From: Desmodus rotundus
Lineage: Eukaryota > Chordata > Mammalia > Chiroptera > Phyllostomidae
Assembly (NCBI RefSeq): GCF_022682495.2
Contig: NC_071393.1
Coordinates: forward strand, 116,142,239-116,206,238
Reading direction: 5' to 3'
Length of the DNA: 64,000 nucleotides
A model generated the notes under the pieces. That model saw only the letters and a list, made by a program, of their open reading frames with translations, had not been told where the DNA came from and ran no database searches. The translations under genes were made by a program, and so were the position numbers. Position 1 is the first letter of the stretch. Every line of letters starts with the position of its first letter. Positions 12,201-21,670 of this stretch are shown piece by piece.

Positions 12201-12444
12201 CCTTATCCAACTTTGACTCGGCAGGAAACAGTGTCTGGCACTGACTGTAATTACTCAATAAATACTTCCCAAATGAATGAATTCCACTGCCAACTCTGTG
12301 AAGGTACTTTCCGGCACAAATGGGATTATGTCCAAGTCTATTTTCAAGGGGAAAGAGGATAGACAGGGAGGTAAAAAGGATGTAAGCATCCCCAACAAAA
12401 AGATAACAGAGCTCCTTCCATAACATACCAATAACGTAAAACAT
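101..12444 (-). CDS. AREL1: AREL1, apoptosis-resistant HECT-type E3 ubiquitin ligase (partial; 13 coding exons, C-terminus outside window)
   Basis: Thirteen minus-strand exons with AG/GT borders splice to 1914 nt (638 codons) without a stop, starting at ATG 12444-12442. The family is a HECT E3 ligase known to ubiquitinate the IAP antagonists SMAC, HtrA2 and ARTS and so oppose apoptosis. Visible layout: a hydrophobic N-terminal segment (about residues 5-33), a filamin-type Ig repeat (about 52-160), an acidic Ser/Glu-rich linker (about 320-345, with SSQRRPST then EEEDEDSP), and from about 483 the HECT N-lobe (DWGGPRREWFELI, then EFAGRLVGKCLYES). The remaining roughly 185 residues, including the catalytic cysteine, would lie left of base 1. 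Exon phases are mutually consistent. The gene is identified from recalled human AREL1 (KIAA0317), and its order beside FCF1 and YLPM1 supports this. Confidence 0.96.
403..582 (-). CDS. AREL1: AREL1 coding exon, residues 537-596
   Basis: This 180-bp exon encodes exactly 60 residues, VHPNPNRPAHLRLKMYEFAG to LRMHYK, in the HECT N-lobe. The donor is CAAG|GTAATG and the acceptor gacAG|GTGCAC. The motif EFAGRLVGKCLYE is typical of HECT ligases. Confidence 0.96.
583..1250 (-). other. AREL1 intron with no recognised element
   Basis: Single-copy-looking intron sequence. I recognise no repeat, RNA gene or further exon. Short reading frames here have no family resemblance. Confidence 0.6.
1251..1360 (-). 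CDS. AREL1: AREL1 coding exon, residues 500-536
   Basis: This 110-bp exon encodes (A)LDWGGPRREWFELICKALF to RFSDTNQAL. DWGGPRREWF is the conserved start of the HECT fold (D-x-G-G-x-x-R-E-W-F). The donor CATTA|GTGAGT joins in phase with the next exon (GTG CAC). The first codon is split with the upstream exon (G|CT). Confidence 0.95.
1855..1930 (-). CDS. AREL1: AREL1 coding exon, residues 475-499
   Basis: This 76-bp exon encodes SLKATRNFSISDWSKNF to VVFQDEE plus the first base of the next Ala codon. The acceptor is ttttAG|TCTCTG and the donor GAAG|GTCAGC. It spans the approximate start of the HECT domain. Confidence 0.94.
1931..2890 (-). other. AREL1 intron with no recognised element
   Basis: Intron between the exons for residues 434-474 and 475-499. 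A 121-codon plus-strand frame lies at 2303-2668 but has no recognisable composition or motif and is antisense to AREL1. Nothing else supported. Confidence 0.5.
2891..3012 (-). CDS. AREL1: AREL1 coding exon, residues 434-474
   Basis: This 122-bp exon encodes (G)GSETFQDKVNFFQRELRQ to SRHALLES. The acceptor is ccgcAG|GGGGCT and the donor AATCG|GTGAGT. It is a charged, amphipathic stretch just before the HECT domain, compatible with the helical extension seen in front of several HECT domains. Confidence 0.94.
3150..3291 (-). CDS. AREL1: AREL1 coding exon, residues 387-433
   Basis: This 142-bp exon encodes FSYLGPDPVHKLLTLVVDDG to FIRSLHKNI plus one base of Gly. The acceptor is tgccAG|TTTTCA and the donor CATAG|GTAAGG. 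Confidence 0.95.
3946..4023 (-). CDS. AREL1: AREL1 coding exon, residues 361-386
   Basis: This short 78-bp phase-0 exon encodes QFSVKEFYLKIIPWRLYTFR then VCPGTK (26 residues). The acceptor is ctccAG|CAGTTC and the donor CCAAG|GTAAGT. Because it is a multiple of three, skipping it would keep the frame. Confidence 0.95.
4024..5523 (-). other. AREL1 intron with no recognised element
   Basis: A 1.5-kb intron, AT-rich at 4500-4800. No interspersed repeat recognised with confidence. It ends at the weak donor at 5523-5524. Confidence 0.5.
5524..5771 (-). CDS. AREL1: AREL1 coding exon, residues 278-360, acidic linker
   Basis: This 248-bp exon encodes ENEKNIVERNVSTSGVS to KVYCYVSPK. It contains the low-complexity linker SSQRRPSTAVEEEDEDSPSE, followed by a Lys-rich patch (PEKVKKPKKV). 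The acceptor is gtttcAG|AGAACG. The donor reads CCAAAG|GTTGGA, which is poor at intron positions 3-6, but it is the only GT that joins in frame to the next conserved exon (QFSVKE). Confidence 0.94.
5962..6142 (-). CDS. AREL1: AREL1 coding exon, residues 218-277
   Basis: This 181-bp exon encodes LGPQEEEHTGVSFEKSVTSN to NGEFDIIVLS plus one base. The acceptor is ctgtAG|CTCGGT and the donor AAGTG|GTGAGT. SYQNQPINNGEFDI looks like the end of a beta-sandwich (Ig/filamin-like) unit. Confidence 0.95.
6370..6539 (-). CDS. AREL1: AREL1 coding exon, residues 161-217
   Basis: This 170-bp exon encodes TVVPSKTKIVCHFSTLVLTC to HNYSLSIHE. The acceptor is ttccAG|GAACGG and the donor CATGAG|GTGAGC. The first full codon is ACG (Thr) where I recall Met in human AREL1. 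Confidence 0.94.
6855..8565 (+). repeat. LINE-1 fragment (ORF2 3' end and 3' region)
   Basis: Plus-strand sequence matches the usual L1 order: 'aatataaaggtctaacacaattcttatc', then 'atggaaaggcaaagggccagg', then 'aaaagatgttcaacatc', then 'ctggtgggaatgtaaaatg', then 'gtcatttatataacattcttg'. It is decayed with many stops. It sits in the AREL1 intron between the exons for residues 82-160 and 161-217, opposite to the gene. Confidence 0.85.
8580..8935 (+). repeat. LINE-1 3' end, separate younger-looking insertion
   Basis: Begins 'gacagcatggacagacctgg', continues 'ctaagtgaaataagccag' and a G-rich 3'UTR tract (8820-8850), and ends in an A-rich 'aataaataaataaaa' tail. It directly follows the older L1 fragment. 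Confidence 0.8.
9525..10062 (+). repeat. LINE-1 3' end (older subfamily)
   Basis: Contains 'caaatgtccatcaactgaag', 'taccgtggagtattatttgg' and 'gggaaacgagccagtcac', ending 'aatctcaataaaggc'. This is the normal order of an L1 3'UTR. It ends 70 bases from an AREL1 exon acceptor. Confidence 0.8.
10133..10370 (-). CDS. AREL1: AREL1 coding exon, residues 82-160, filamin repeat
   Basis: This 238-bp exon encodes LFYKNGQPFPAHRPVGLRVH to YYKIFQP plus one base of Gly. The pattern FTVRKAGRYEISVKLGG then VAYSPYYKIF is the classic filamin-repeat ending. The acceptor is atggcAG|TTGTTC and the donor CCAG|GTATGT. Confidence 0.96.
10795..11000. mobile_element. hAT-Charlie (MER1-group) nonautonomous element
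   Basis: Starts 'ggggcagcaaactttttct', includes 'gaatgagtgtggctgtgctc' and ends near 'gggccaaactctgcc'. This matches the widespread short element reading 'ggtcggcaaactttttctgt' at one end and 'gggccaaa' at the other. Exact subfamily not assigned. Confidence 0.65.
11302..11528 (-). CDS. AREL1: AREL1 coding exon, residues 6-81, membrane-like segment and start of filamin repeat
   Basis: This 227-bp exon encodes (G)GITVSVVAFFFTIKFLFELA to GHSMAFRVH. The hydrophobic run VSVVAFFFTIKFLF suggests a signal anchor or membrane contact. The later part (SCKVSWDWKDPHEVGHSMAF) opens the filamin repeat. The acceptor is acacAG|GTGGAA and the donor GTGCAT|GTAAGG. Confidence 0.95.
11745..11912. mobile_element. 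hAT-Charlie (MER1-group) fragment, same family as 10795-11000, opposite orientation
   Basis: Contains 'actagttttattggcacaaa' and ends 'ttagccctttattaaaa' then 'aaaatctgccaaca', the reversed order of the element at 10795-11000. Confidence 0.55.
12190..12290 (+). repeat. LINE-2 3'-end fragment
   Basis: Ends 'actcaataaatacttcccaa' then 'atgaatgaattcc', the standard L2 3' terminus. Confidence 0.55.
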
Positions 12445-12489
12445 CAGGTCCCTTCAATGCCAACAGATAGCCGAGGATCACAGCTGCAG
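12429..12489 (-). CDS. AREL1: AREL1 first coding exon (5'UTR plus 16 coding bases)
   Basis: The ATG at 12444-12442 begins MFYVI; only five codons and one base are coding before the donor TTATTG|GTATGT. Bases 12445-12489 are untranslated. The acceptor is gagttttcttttgcAG at 12490-12491. A second AG six bases inside (12484-12485) could serve as an alternative acceptor that shortens only the 5'UTR. Confidence 0.88.
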
Positions 12490-14260
12490 CTGCAAAAGAA
12501 AACTCGTTTAGTTTATTATCCAACTCTTTCTTGCAGCCATTTCAGCTTGACAGGTGCCCTACGACATATTTCAGACCAACAGAGCCTGCATCATTCCCCC
12601 TAAAGACTTCTAATCTATCGACCACCCGAGAAGCACCACAAAGAGCCACTTGCTTTATTGCTAATTACAAAATGCCATAACATAGCTTTCATCTTCTTAG
12701 AGCCAAAGCCCCAAGATAGTTTCCCTCCCCAATGCAAATTGGTGCTAATTAACACAAGCAAAGAGGAGAACGGAGTCACTTTCCCCTTATATTTGCCTTC
12801 TGGAAGTAATTCATCTAAGTAGAAACAGTTCTATAAAAATGTGGATTTTTAAAAGCAAGTATTATTATCATCATGTTGGCATTACATAATTAAAATGAAC
12901 TCTGGGTCATTCCAATAACAAGCAGTGGGCATGTAAGAGAAGTCATTTTTTGCTATTACCAATCAGATAAACTGATGGGCTCCGTGGAACATGTGCTCAG
13001 CAGAAAGGTCAAGGGGAGGAACAAAAGAAAACTGTACTTCTCATCCTAAGTGACGCCTGCCAAGGCCACAACAATTCCAGGGGGGCTAGGTTTTGAGGGT
13101 AAACTTTCACTGTTGTTAAACTTGTTCCCAAAATAAGACTTCCATCATCATTACTCACTGGAACCACCCAAGGTACTGCCAAGAAAAAAAGTGCAATATA
13201 TACTGGTCATATCTTATCACTGACTTTTGACCTTAATTTATAAACTATATATGCTCTCTATTTTACAGTGCATTGAATTCCCTTTTTTTAGGGTCAATAT
13301 ATATTAAGATTATCAATATTTTCCCAACCTAGAAACTTTTATCAGCACTAGAATGCTACTTTAGAGACAAGACAGCTGAAAATTTATAGGCTCAGATTTG
13401 GGAAGGACCAAAGCAACTTTTTTTTTCAAGCGGGTACACTTTTATTGTCTGATTATGTGAAAAAAATTTATGAGAGACAGAAAATGGCATTAGTTCCTTT
13501 TATAACAACATACCGAACAGCATCCACGGAGAATAGGTAATTTGAGGAATGGCCATGTCAAGTTTCATAGAAATCTCTGTTCAGGCTAAATTCCTTCCAG
13601 AAAAGAAATCCACACAGGGAACATTAGCAATTGCATGGATTAAGCTGCTCCCAAAAGGGTCTAATATAAACAGAAAATATGTAGACCCAAAATGTGGTAT
13701 CACAATTATGGAGTCTCCTTCCCAAGTAAGCACCTCATGTCCCGGGACCCTATGGAAGAGTGGCTACCGTCTCTCAGAAAGCACCTGTCTGCACCTTACA
13801 AGATGTGCTGGGTGGCCGGCCAAGACTGGCAGCGTAAGTGCTTCAGGTGCTCCCTCACAGTTGGATGCTATGCAACCCGGTCCTGGATGGGAAACTTCTA
13901 GTCCTCAGACAAGATACTAACACTCAGCAGAAAATGCAGCACACGTGGCTTATGTTATAGAATTTATGGTCTCAAGTCTCTTGCTTCTTGATGGAGTAAG
14001 AGCAATGCCAAAATTACGGCACATGTCATGAGGGCTGGGACAATCTCTGTGTACCATCTCTGACAATGACAACCATTTCTGAAACAGGCAGCCTGGAGAC
14101 CAGTTTCGGGCTGTACCGCTGTAACCTGTCTAGGCTTCACTGCTGCATAAGGAGTTGAGATTTAATAATTTCGACGGCACCATCTCCTTTAGTGTGACAG
14201 GACTTCCATATACTCCCTACCGCTATCAAGACTGTAAAATCAAACAGTATAAAAAGAGTA
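12490..14260 (-). other. AREL1 5' intron, no recognised element
   Basis: Start of the long 5' intron region. AT-rich; a T-tract lies at 13419-13428. A 123-codon plus-strand frame (13549-13920) shows no recognisable domain. No RNA gene seen. Confidence 0.5.
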
Positions 14261-14261
14261 T

Positions 14262-14505
14262 AGTACAAAGGATGAGGGCATGGACTCTTAAGAGCTTGAC
14301 TACCTGGGTTCAAGTCCATTCTCTGCCACCGACAGTGTGACCCTGGACAAGTTCTTTAATTCTCTCTATAGAGTGCCAGCTTCCATATCAATCAAATGAA
14401 GATAACATCTGTGCGTATCTAATAGGGGTGTTGTGAAGATTAAATAAGTTAACACATATAAACAGCCTAAAATAGTGCCTGGCACATAGTGAGTTCTCAG
14501 TTTTA
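14262..14505 (+). repeat. MIR SINE
   Basis: Reads in MIR order: 'gagggcatggactcttaaga', 'cctgggttcaagtccattct', 'gtgaccctggacaagttctt', 'gtgcctggcacatagtgag'. The tRNA-like head and core are both preserved. Confidence 0.85.
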
Positions 14506-15400
14506 ATTATGATTATAATTATTAATAGTAGTAGTAATATCACTACTCCTTTGCTTCAGGGCCAGCAGAAGACTCAGGACCTCTCTGCTGGCCCACACTT
14601 GGATGGGACTGCATCGGAACTACAAAAGGCACGGCTTCTCTTACTGCACTAAAAATCGCTGCCTACATGGGAGTTCTTTGTACTATTCCAATTCTACGTC
14701 TGAAAATTCTTAAAATAAAAAGTTAAAATTCATCCTACCTAATATAATCCATCCTATAAATACAGTGTAGAACAGCCACAGTCTCAGTCCTCATGAGGCT
14801 GGCAGTAATGAACTTGACCTTGTTGAGTCCTTATCCATTTTTGCCCCACTCATTTATTTCTCAGTCAAATCACCACCACTGATCTGGATTACCTAGGCCT
14901 TTGCCAATAGGTCAATTCTACATTTCCATTCCAGTTCCCTTTATTATTTAAAACTCAGCATGCCAGTTACTACTTTTTTCCCAAACAACTCTTCTTAAAA
15001 CCTCCACGTGAGCAGGGAGTTAGCTCTGTCAACTCATCACTCATTGATTTGACCTTTACAAAACATCCTACTTTTCCACAATCGCTCTCCCCAACGGTAT
15101 TTCCCCATCTGCCAATCTTACCCATGGTCCCGTTCTGAACTTACATTTTCCCGTTTCTGGTTCTTCCTGAATGCTGTCACAACGCCTCCCTACCTTTGTC
15201 TTTTGAGTACAGGGTATCCTTTCAGGGTGAGCCCTCAAATCTCTTTTACTCCAGATTTTACCTCTTCTGTAGGCATTTTCTGCCCTCTTACTGACCCTGT
15301 CATGCCCTCTCTGCCCTGTCTCTGCTCCTACCCCACCCTATAGTATTCATTCTCCTTGGTCCCATCACTCACAATACCTTATTCATCCTATAATCCATCC

Positions 15401-15662
15401 CAGCAATTTTCGATAGGCGTGTGGCAACAATTTTTAAAACACACAATACCTGACTATTTAGTCAGGGGCACTGACCTCTTTTCCTTCAGACTGTCCAAAA
15501 AAAAAAAAAAAGACAACAGCCAATACAATAAGGACCCCCCAGCATAAATGAATCAAAATTATGCATTTTCGTTTTTTGGTCAGATCAGCAAAAATATATT
15601 TTTTGGTGTGCCACAGAAAATTAGTGATTAATTTACTTAGATGAAAACGGTTGAACATCGCT
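15401..15662 (+). mobile_element. Nonautonomous hAT element, copy A
   Basis: Ends are 'cagcaattttcgatagg' and 'cggttgaacatcgct', imperfect inverted repeats. It is flanked by 'aatccatcc' (15392-15400) and 'aatctatcc' (15663-15671), an 8-9 bp duplication with one mismatch as expected for hAT. The interior shares 'tcaggggcactgac' and 'gacaacagccaa' with the element at 54577-54862, in the same orientation. Confidence 0.8.
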
Positions 15663-15679
15663 AATCTATCCAAACTCTA

Positions 15680-16045
15680 TCCTTTACACTTTTACATGTG
15701 AGCTATGAGATGTCCCATCTCCATGCCTTTGCAAAAGTCATTTCCTGTGCCTAAACTATCCTCTCCCATCTCAGTCTTTACCCGTGAAACATCTCCTGAC
15801 CCTAAAGTTTAGGGAAAACCCTATCTGCCCTCCCTAAAGTCTTCCCTGAACCTCTATTTAAAAACTCTTGATCGCCTCTGAATTCCCTTATACCACTTAT
15901 GTTGTCTTTTAGTCCCTTTTTAGTTTCCATTTCAGAGTCGTAAACAACAGGAGGCAAAGACTAGTGTTAAAAATTCTTCACAGCATCCAACATGACTGCA
16001 TACAGTAATTGCAATAAATATAAATAAAACATCTGAATGAATAGG
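15680..16045 (+). repeat. LINE-2 3' region
   Basis: Contains 'ccatgcctttgcaaaagtca', 'aagtcttccctgaacctcta' and 'ccacttatgttgtctttta', in the order of the L2 3'UTR. Boundaries are approximate. Confidence 0.6.
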
Positions 16046-16639
16046 GTCAACTGTCTGTTCTTTCCTTTTTCCAGAGTGTCTAGGGATCGAGAGTTTTCCA
16101 GATAGGACCTTATTTTAGACACAGTTTTTAAAAGACTTCTCTAATGAGCAGTATGGTCACTTGAGCCAGGGCCAAGTGACTGTACTGCTTTATTCAGAAC
16201 AAAAGTGGCCCATTTCCTTCACTGCTATGAGCATGTGTCAGATAGCCATGCCTGGAGTCTCGACTTCTCAAGCATGCATGAGTACCCAGTTTGTATGGTC
16301 CTAGCCTCCTCTGCTACCTTCCTCATCTTGAGCTTTCCCTTTTTCTACAATAGTTTCCATAGCACCCTCCACTATCTGCTGCTCACACTTCTTCATAAAA
16401 CTATTTTGGAGCTCTTCCCGAGTCTAATTCAAGCACAAAGAAGCAGTATGTTAAGCCTCTGCCATACTATTTGTTGCAGTTCAGCTGCACGAATACTGTT
16501 TTCAAATTCTTCTCTTTAGTGTTCTTATTCTTATACACTTCAGCATTCTGATACCCTAAGCTGGCAGAATAAGAGTAGTATGTAATACCTTGCATACAAC
16601 TATTAGTTATTACATGCTAGTAACATACAACCCCCTTAC

Positions 16640-16870
16640 TGATCTACTTACCATGGACCAAACACTGCACCAAGTATTCTACATGTTAGCTTAAGTGACT
16701 GTCACCACAACAACTTGGTAAAATAAGTATTATCCTCATTTTACAGATTTTTTAAAAAAAAGATGGGCTTAGAAAAGATGGGCTTAACTTGCTGAACATC
16801 TCCCAGCTGGTTAAGTGACAGAGCTGAGACTCAAGTCCATGCCTCTGTGAATCCCAATGTTCTTAACCTC
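16640..16870 (-). repeat. MIR SINE, antisense
   Basis: Shows the reversed MIR order: 'ttatcctcattttacagatt', then 'agctggttaagtgacagagc', then 'gactcaagtccatgc'. A 17-base internal duplication (gatgggcttagaaaa / gatgggcttaac) is visible at 16762-16790. Confidence 0.75.
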
Positions 16871-17131
16871 ACACAATACTAAATAATAAAAAAGAATGGA
16901 GTCACAGGAATAGCGAAGTATTTGCGAAGAGAGGAGATTTAAGAAAAAAGGTTTAAAAAAAGGTAGGAAGAACATTATCCCATCTACTAGTGAGAATCTT
17001 ACCACGAGGCTAAAATTAGAAAGATAAATGCTTACAGCCCCCTTTTAAATCTTCTGAAATAAAAATAACGCATGACAGAGGAAAATGGAATGCAGTACCA
17101 ATTACCTAATGCAGAAATATCACGTGCTTAC

Positions 17132-17183
17132 CGAAAGATCCCCAGCACGTTCCTCAGTACTACAGCACTTTGGCTTGCGTCAC
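17132..17183 (-). other. AREL1: Candidate untranslated exon of AREL1 (52 bp)
   Basis: On the minus strand a pyrimidine-rich acceptor (cagtctcctgcttttgtAG) is followed by 52 bases and a near-consensus donor CTTTCG|GTAAGC. It lies between the CpG promoter and the first coding exon, where an alternative 5'UTR exon would be expected. There is no open start codon. Inferred from splice signals only. Confidence 0.4.
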
Positions 17184-18501
17184 CTACAAAAGCAGGAGAC
17201 TGGGGGAAATACTTGAAACTACCTGTCTCAAGGGAATGTTAGAAAGTTGACTGATATACATACTCTAAAACTCCTTGCTTTTTTTGGAGTATAAAGATTC
17301 ATAATTATACCAAATAAATTTTAGCCCTAACATTGAAGATCAGTTAGGAAAATTCATTTCCCAGAAACGGAGAACTGATTTCTTCACACTCAAAGATGCC
17401 CTGCTGGGAGCCAAGTAATCGCAACCGTGTACTGTGACAGTTCTTGCTTGCTGCAAAGGTAGAGGAACCGGTCACTGAGTTCATGTGCTGCATCTCAGAA
17501 ACACGTGAATCTTAACTAAACTAAGCCTTACCTTTAAACGAGGGCCCATGTTCTAAGAACCAAACGGCGCACTCCCATTCGCCAAAGCAGGTAACTTGGC
17601 CTTTTCACCTTGTCTTCAACTTCCACACGAGAGAAAATAGCCACGAGGTCCGCGGAAAGTGTCTGCCATCAGACTTTCGTTGAGGGTATGTCAAAGAAGC
17701 AGATGCCCAATGTTTCTGGAACAAACTGGATGGCTTCCAGAGTGAAGAAAGATACCCTCAAAATATTTCATCCCTGGGCTTCCTTCTCTAGTGCAAGGCG
17801 CAAGCATCTGCCAAAGGATGCATCTGTTCTGTCTCAGGATCCAAACCTACAGAGAGAAAAGGGTTGGTAGAATAGGTTTTTATTTCTGAAAAAGAATCCC
17901 CAGAAAACAAAAAAGGAGGAGGTAGAACAGGCAGTGGAAACCCAGGGACACTAAAAATAACCAAGGGCAGGTAAAGTGTGACCAACTTTTCCCAATTAAA
18001 ACTCCACAGAGTCAAGCAGCAATCTTACTGCCCTGTGCTACCCCCAGGAGGAAGCTCCAGCGCTACAGTTGATTCCAGCCCTTCAGAAGAAGCAAACTAA
18101 GGCGCAGATTTAGAGTGAGCCTCACACAACCACATGCCCACTTTGAGTTTGATGGGGCTGGAGCACGAGGTCTGGCAACAAGGTGAAGAGAAATGAGACC
18201 AAGCGGACAGGCAGGGACAGGTTACAGAGGGCCTCCCCATGCATTTCCAAGACCTGGTTAAACAATGCTGATCTTATCTTTCAAACAGTAAAGCTTGCTA
18301 CTATGAGTGAGGGGAAACAATTTGTGAACTTTCAAGATAACGTCACTAAGTAATAAAGCTCAGTAAACTAAGTCTGTCTCTCAAAGGCAGCCACGACCTG
18401 ACTAGCAGAAAGAAGGTTACTGCAAGGCACACAAACAGTCACCGTAAAACAAATGAGACAGCCCTGCTAATCACGAAGTGAAAAGACACAGTCTCTTTCT
18501 A

Positions 18502-19045
18502 CTGGTTGGCCAAAAAGTCTGCTTATTTTTTTCCATAAAATAAAACACATTTTTCATTCTCACCAATAACTTTATTGGTTTGGACATTTTGAGTAGGTCG
18601 GCTCTCTCCTGTGTGGTTTAATGTTGATTGTCCTCAATTATCGTCTTGATTTGATTGCTGTCAGCTTCAACTTCAACTGGCCTACCCGACAGTGCAGCAC
18701 CGTCCGGTGAGAAATCTCCAGCACGAAACTTCGCAAACCACTTTGGACGGGTTTGATCAGCTACAGCACCTTCTCCACACACTGCACAAATCTTTTTTTA
18801 TGATTCAGTTGCGTTTTTACCTTTCTTGAAATAATAAAGCATAATATGCCAAAAATATTATTTTCTTTCATCTTCAGTATTAAAATGGCTACACAAAAAT
18901 TCATCAATTTTGATTTTTTTTTTAAATGCACGCTGACATGACAGCTGTCACAATACAATCTAACAAAACTGTTCTGAATGAAGTTAAAGACAACTACTAG
19001 AGAAATCTTATGGAGAAAAACAAATGAACTTTTTGGCCAGCCCAA
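18502..19045 (-). mobile_element. Internally deleted mariner transposon, copy 1 (544 bp)
   Basis: The ends 'ctggttggccaaaaagtc' and 'actttttggccagcccaa' form terminal inverted repeats. A TA precedes the left end. Read on the minus strand, the centre resembles the N-terminal DNA-binding part of a mariner transposase (a CVEKVL region, then KWFAKFRAGDFS, then a GRPVEV-like stretch) and then passes straight to the right-hand repeat. The catalytic region is absent. It has stops and is not functional. Confidence 0.85.
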
Positions 19046-19054
19046 TGCATGCAG

Positions 19055-19225
19055 GAACTGTTCTCAGTGCTTCAAGTGTATTAACTCAGAACCCTGAGAG
19101 ATTAACTATCCCTATTTTACAGATGAGGAAACTGAGGCACTTTCTCAAGATTACACACAACTTAGTAGCCAAGTTGAGTCGAACCCAGACAACCTACACC
19201 TAGAATCATGCTTTGAATGAATACT
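19055..19225 (-). repeat. MIR SINE, antisense
   Basis: 'ctattttacagatgaggaaa' followed by 'ctgaggcac' and 'gagtcgaacccagac' is the hallmark reversed MIR core. Confidence 0.85.
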
Positions 19226-20044
19226 CTGCGGCCTCTTTAAAAGAAAGAAAACACAAAATGCTAATAAAAGTACAAGAATAAAATGAGTAAAGGCCAGCAG
19301 ATCAAACAAGTTGGCAAACTTTTATAATTAAAGATAAATAAGTACGCGTATATGTATTTATTTAAAAATATGGTGATAGACTTGCCAAGCTCGTGAGCCA
19401 AAACCTGGGTCAACTCGCTGTTGGCACCAACTTAAAGGATCTGCAAACAAGAGATGAGTTACATAAACTATAAGAGACCCATTAGAATGCAATATAAGCA
19501 TTTTAAAAAATGACACTTTTAAAGAATAACAACACAAGCAATCACTCACAAATAAAATGCTAAATGAAAAAGCAAGCAAAAAATTATTTACATTGCATGG
19601 GCCCATTTTTAAAAATATTACATTACATAAAGAGCCTGGAAGGAACAGCACAAAAGTGTTAACAGCAGTCATCTCTTGATGCATGGAATTATAAATTATT
19701 TTTATTTTCTAACTCTACATTTAGTGTTCCAAATTCTTAATGATGTAAGAACATATAAAAAGTTTCTAATTCTGGAGAATACTTCTTTTTCTAAAAAGGG
19801 GAAAGAACAGGCAAGATATTCTTTTCTCAAATAAGGAAACAGTTAAAAAGTTAGCTAAAGATAATAGAATGTACTAAACTTTTATTTCTGCTCATTGGGA
19901 TCTTAGTGAGCCTCCAACCCTGTGATGAGCTATTTGATTATTAAATCGAGTAACTCGTAGCTCTAGTATCTTTACTGCGCCCCACCATGAACTACCACGT
20001 GTACCAACCCCCCACCCGCTGCCCCCAATGCTTTAGTGTCTCTA

Positions 20045-20320
20045 GTGAGCTTCAAGACTTGACTCAAGCACCACCTCCTTTCCTGGTCCAGCTCCCAGGC
20101 CCTTCTGAGGGCTCCCCCGACGCCAGGCAGAACTAAGCACCTCCTTCTTTGTGTTTCTCCTATGCTGAAGATGCCTCTGTTACCCCATTTATTAGTCTGT
20201 ATTATAATTATTTGTTTATACAGCAGTCTGTCCTAATGGACTGTGGGCTTCCTGAGGAAACTGACTGGGTCTTAATCATCTTTGCCTCCCAGGGGCTAGT
20301 ATGATGTTCAGAGTCTGTCT
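20045..20320 (+). repeat. LINE-2 3' region
   Basis: Contains 'caagcaccacctcctttcct', 'ggactgtgggcttcctgagg' and 'tctttgcctcccaggggcta', the standard order of the L2 3' end. Confidence 0.75.
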
Positions 20321-20321
20321 C

Positions 20322-20500
20322 AGACCGTGTACTTCTGCCAGACTCCCAGGTGATTCCTATGCGCATTAAAATTTGAGAAGCATGGTCTAGACTCTACAGC
20401 CGTGAGCCAGAGAAGGGGCAGACCCAATAATCTGCGTCTCTAACAGGCTCATAGGTAATGCTGATGCTGCTGGTCTGCAGATCAAGGGTTGAAGAGCAAA
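20322..20500. mobile_element. MER20/MER5-like hAT-Charlie element
   Basis: 'cccaggtgattcctatgcgc' with 'aaaatttgagaagca', then 'ataatctgcgtctctaacag' and 'aggtaatgctgatgctgctg', resembles MER20/MER5 elements. The arrangement suggests two partial copies. Subfamily not certain. Confidence 0.55.
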
Positions 20501-20511
20501 AAGGGTCTAGT

Positions 20512-20735
20512 ACAGGGTTGTAAACTACAGCCACCAGGCCAAATCCAGACAGCTGCCTGTTTAAAAAAAGAAGTTTTGTAAATAGAGAATGAGCACAGCC
20601 AAGGTCATTCATTTACATGTGGTCTGTGACTGCTTTTACGCTACAACAGCAGAGTGAAGCAGTTGCAGCAGAGACACGTGGCCTACGAGGTTTTCCCATC
20701 TGACCCTTTACAAAACAAGTTTACCAGTCTCTGGT
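20512..20735. mobile_element. hAT-Charlie (MER1-group) element, same family as 10795-11000
   Basis: Starts 'cagggttgtaaactacagcc', includes 'ggccaaatccagacagctgc' and 'aagcagttgcagcagagac', ending 'gaccctttacaaaacaag' then 'tttaccagtctctgg'. This is a nearly full-length copy in the reverse orientation. Confidence 0.7.
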
Positions 20736-21282
20736 GTAGAGGTCTCATTTTTGTAAGTCGAAAAAGCGTAAATTAATTTTCTTCCAGTTCTACTATCCCT
20801 ACATAAGGGCAACATTTTGCAAATATTTCTCCTGGCTAATTTCAACTGTTATTTAAAAGTTTTATGCCTCTCACACCCCAAGTAGGAATTTTATACAATC
20901 ATTTCCCAAAGTGTGTGTTTCGTGCAAACACGCTTGCATTTCACCAAGGCTGTAATTTCCTAAAACCAGTACCCCCAGGAACCAAACCGTATATCCAGGC
21001 CTCTAAAATCATTACAATACATATCACCAACTTATTCTCTACTTACACAAGAGTTCCACCATCACCCAGTGAGTTTCACAAAACGAGGCAGGACAAACGC
21101 AGACATTGGCGCGCCAAGATGTGGCCTCCAGCATTCTCTACACAGAAGCACCACCCACGAGTCCAGGGAAATCAAATTAAAAAAACAAATCGTTCAATTA
21201 GCAAAAAACCCTTATGTTAGTAGTCTAACTAAGGAGGTTCCAAGAAATAAAGCATGCCATCAGATACTAGATTACTCTATTA

Positions 21283-21492
21283 TTTTTTTTAAGATTTTAT
21301 TTATTTATTTTTATACAGAGCGGAAGGGAGGGAGACAGAGAGGGAGAGAAACATCAGTGTGTGGTTGCCCCTCACGTGGCCCCCGCTGGGGATCTGGCCC
21401 ACAACCCAGGCATGTGCCCTGACTGGGAATCAAACTGGCAACCCTTTGGTTCATAGCCCACGCTCAGTCCACTGAGCTACACCAGCCAGGGC
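21283..21492 (-). mobile_element. Ves-type bat SINE, antisense
   Basis: The T-rich tail 'taagattttatttatttatt' leads to 'gagagaaacatcagtgtgtg', then 'ccctgactgggaatcaaact' (reverse of the tRNA B box), and ends 'gctacaccagccagggc'. Abuts a second SINE of the same orientation. Confidence 0.92.
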
Positions 21493-21495
21493 TCC

Positions 21496-21670
21496 ATTAT
21501 TTTTTTAATCCTCACCTGCAGATGTATTTATTGATTTTAGAGAGACAGAAAGAGAAGCATCACTGTGAGAGAGAAACATCGATCAATCGCCTCCCATAAG
21601 TGCCCACACTGGGGATTGAACCCAGAGTACGGGTGGACAGTCCAGCCAAATGAGCCACCCGGCGAGGGCA
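21496..21670 (-). mobile_element. Ves-type bat SINE, antisense (divergent subfamily)
   Basis: 'tttttaatcctcacctgcag', 'gagagaaacatcgatcaatc', 'ggggattgaacccagagtac', ending 'gagccacccggcgagggca'. It is more diverged than its neighbour at 21283-21492; the two lie head to tail. Confidence 0.85.
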
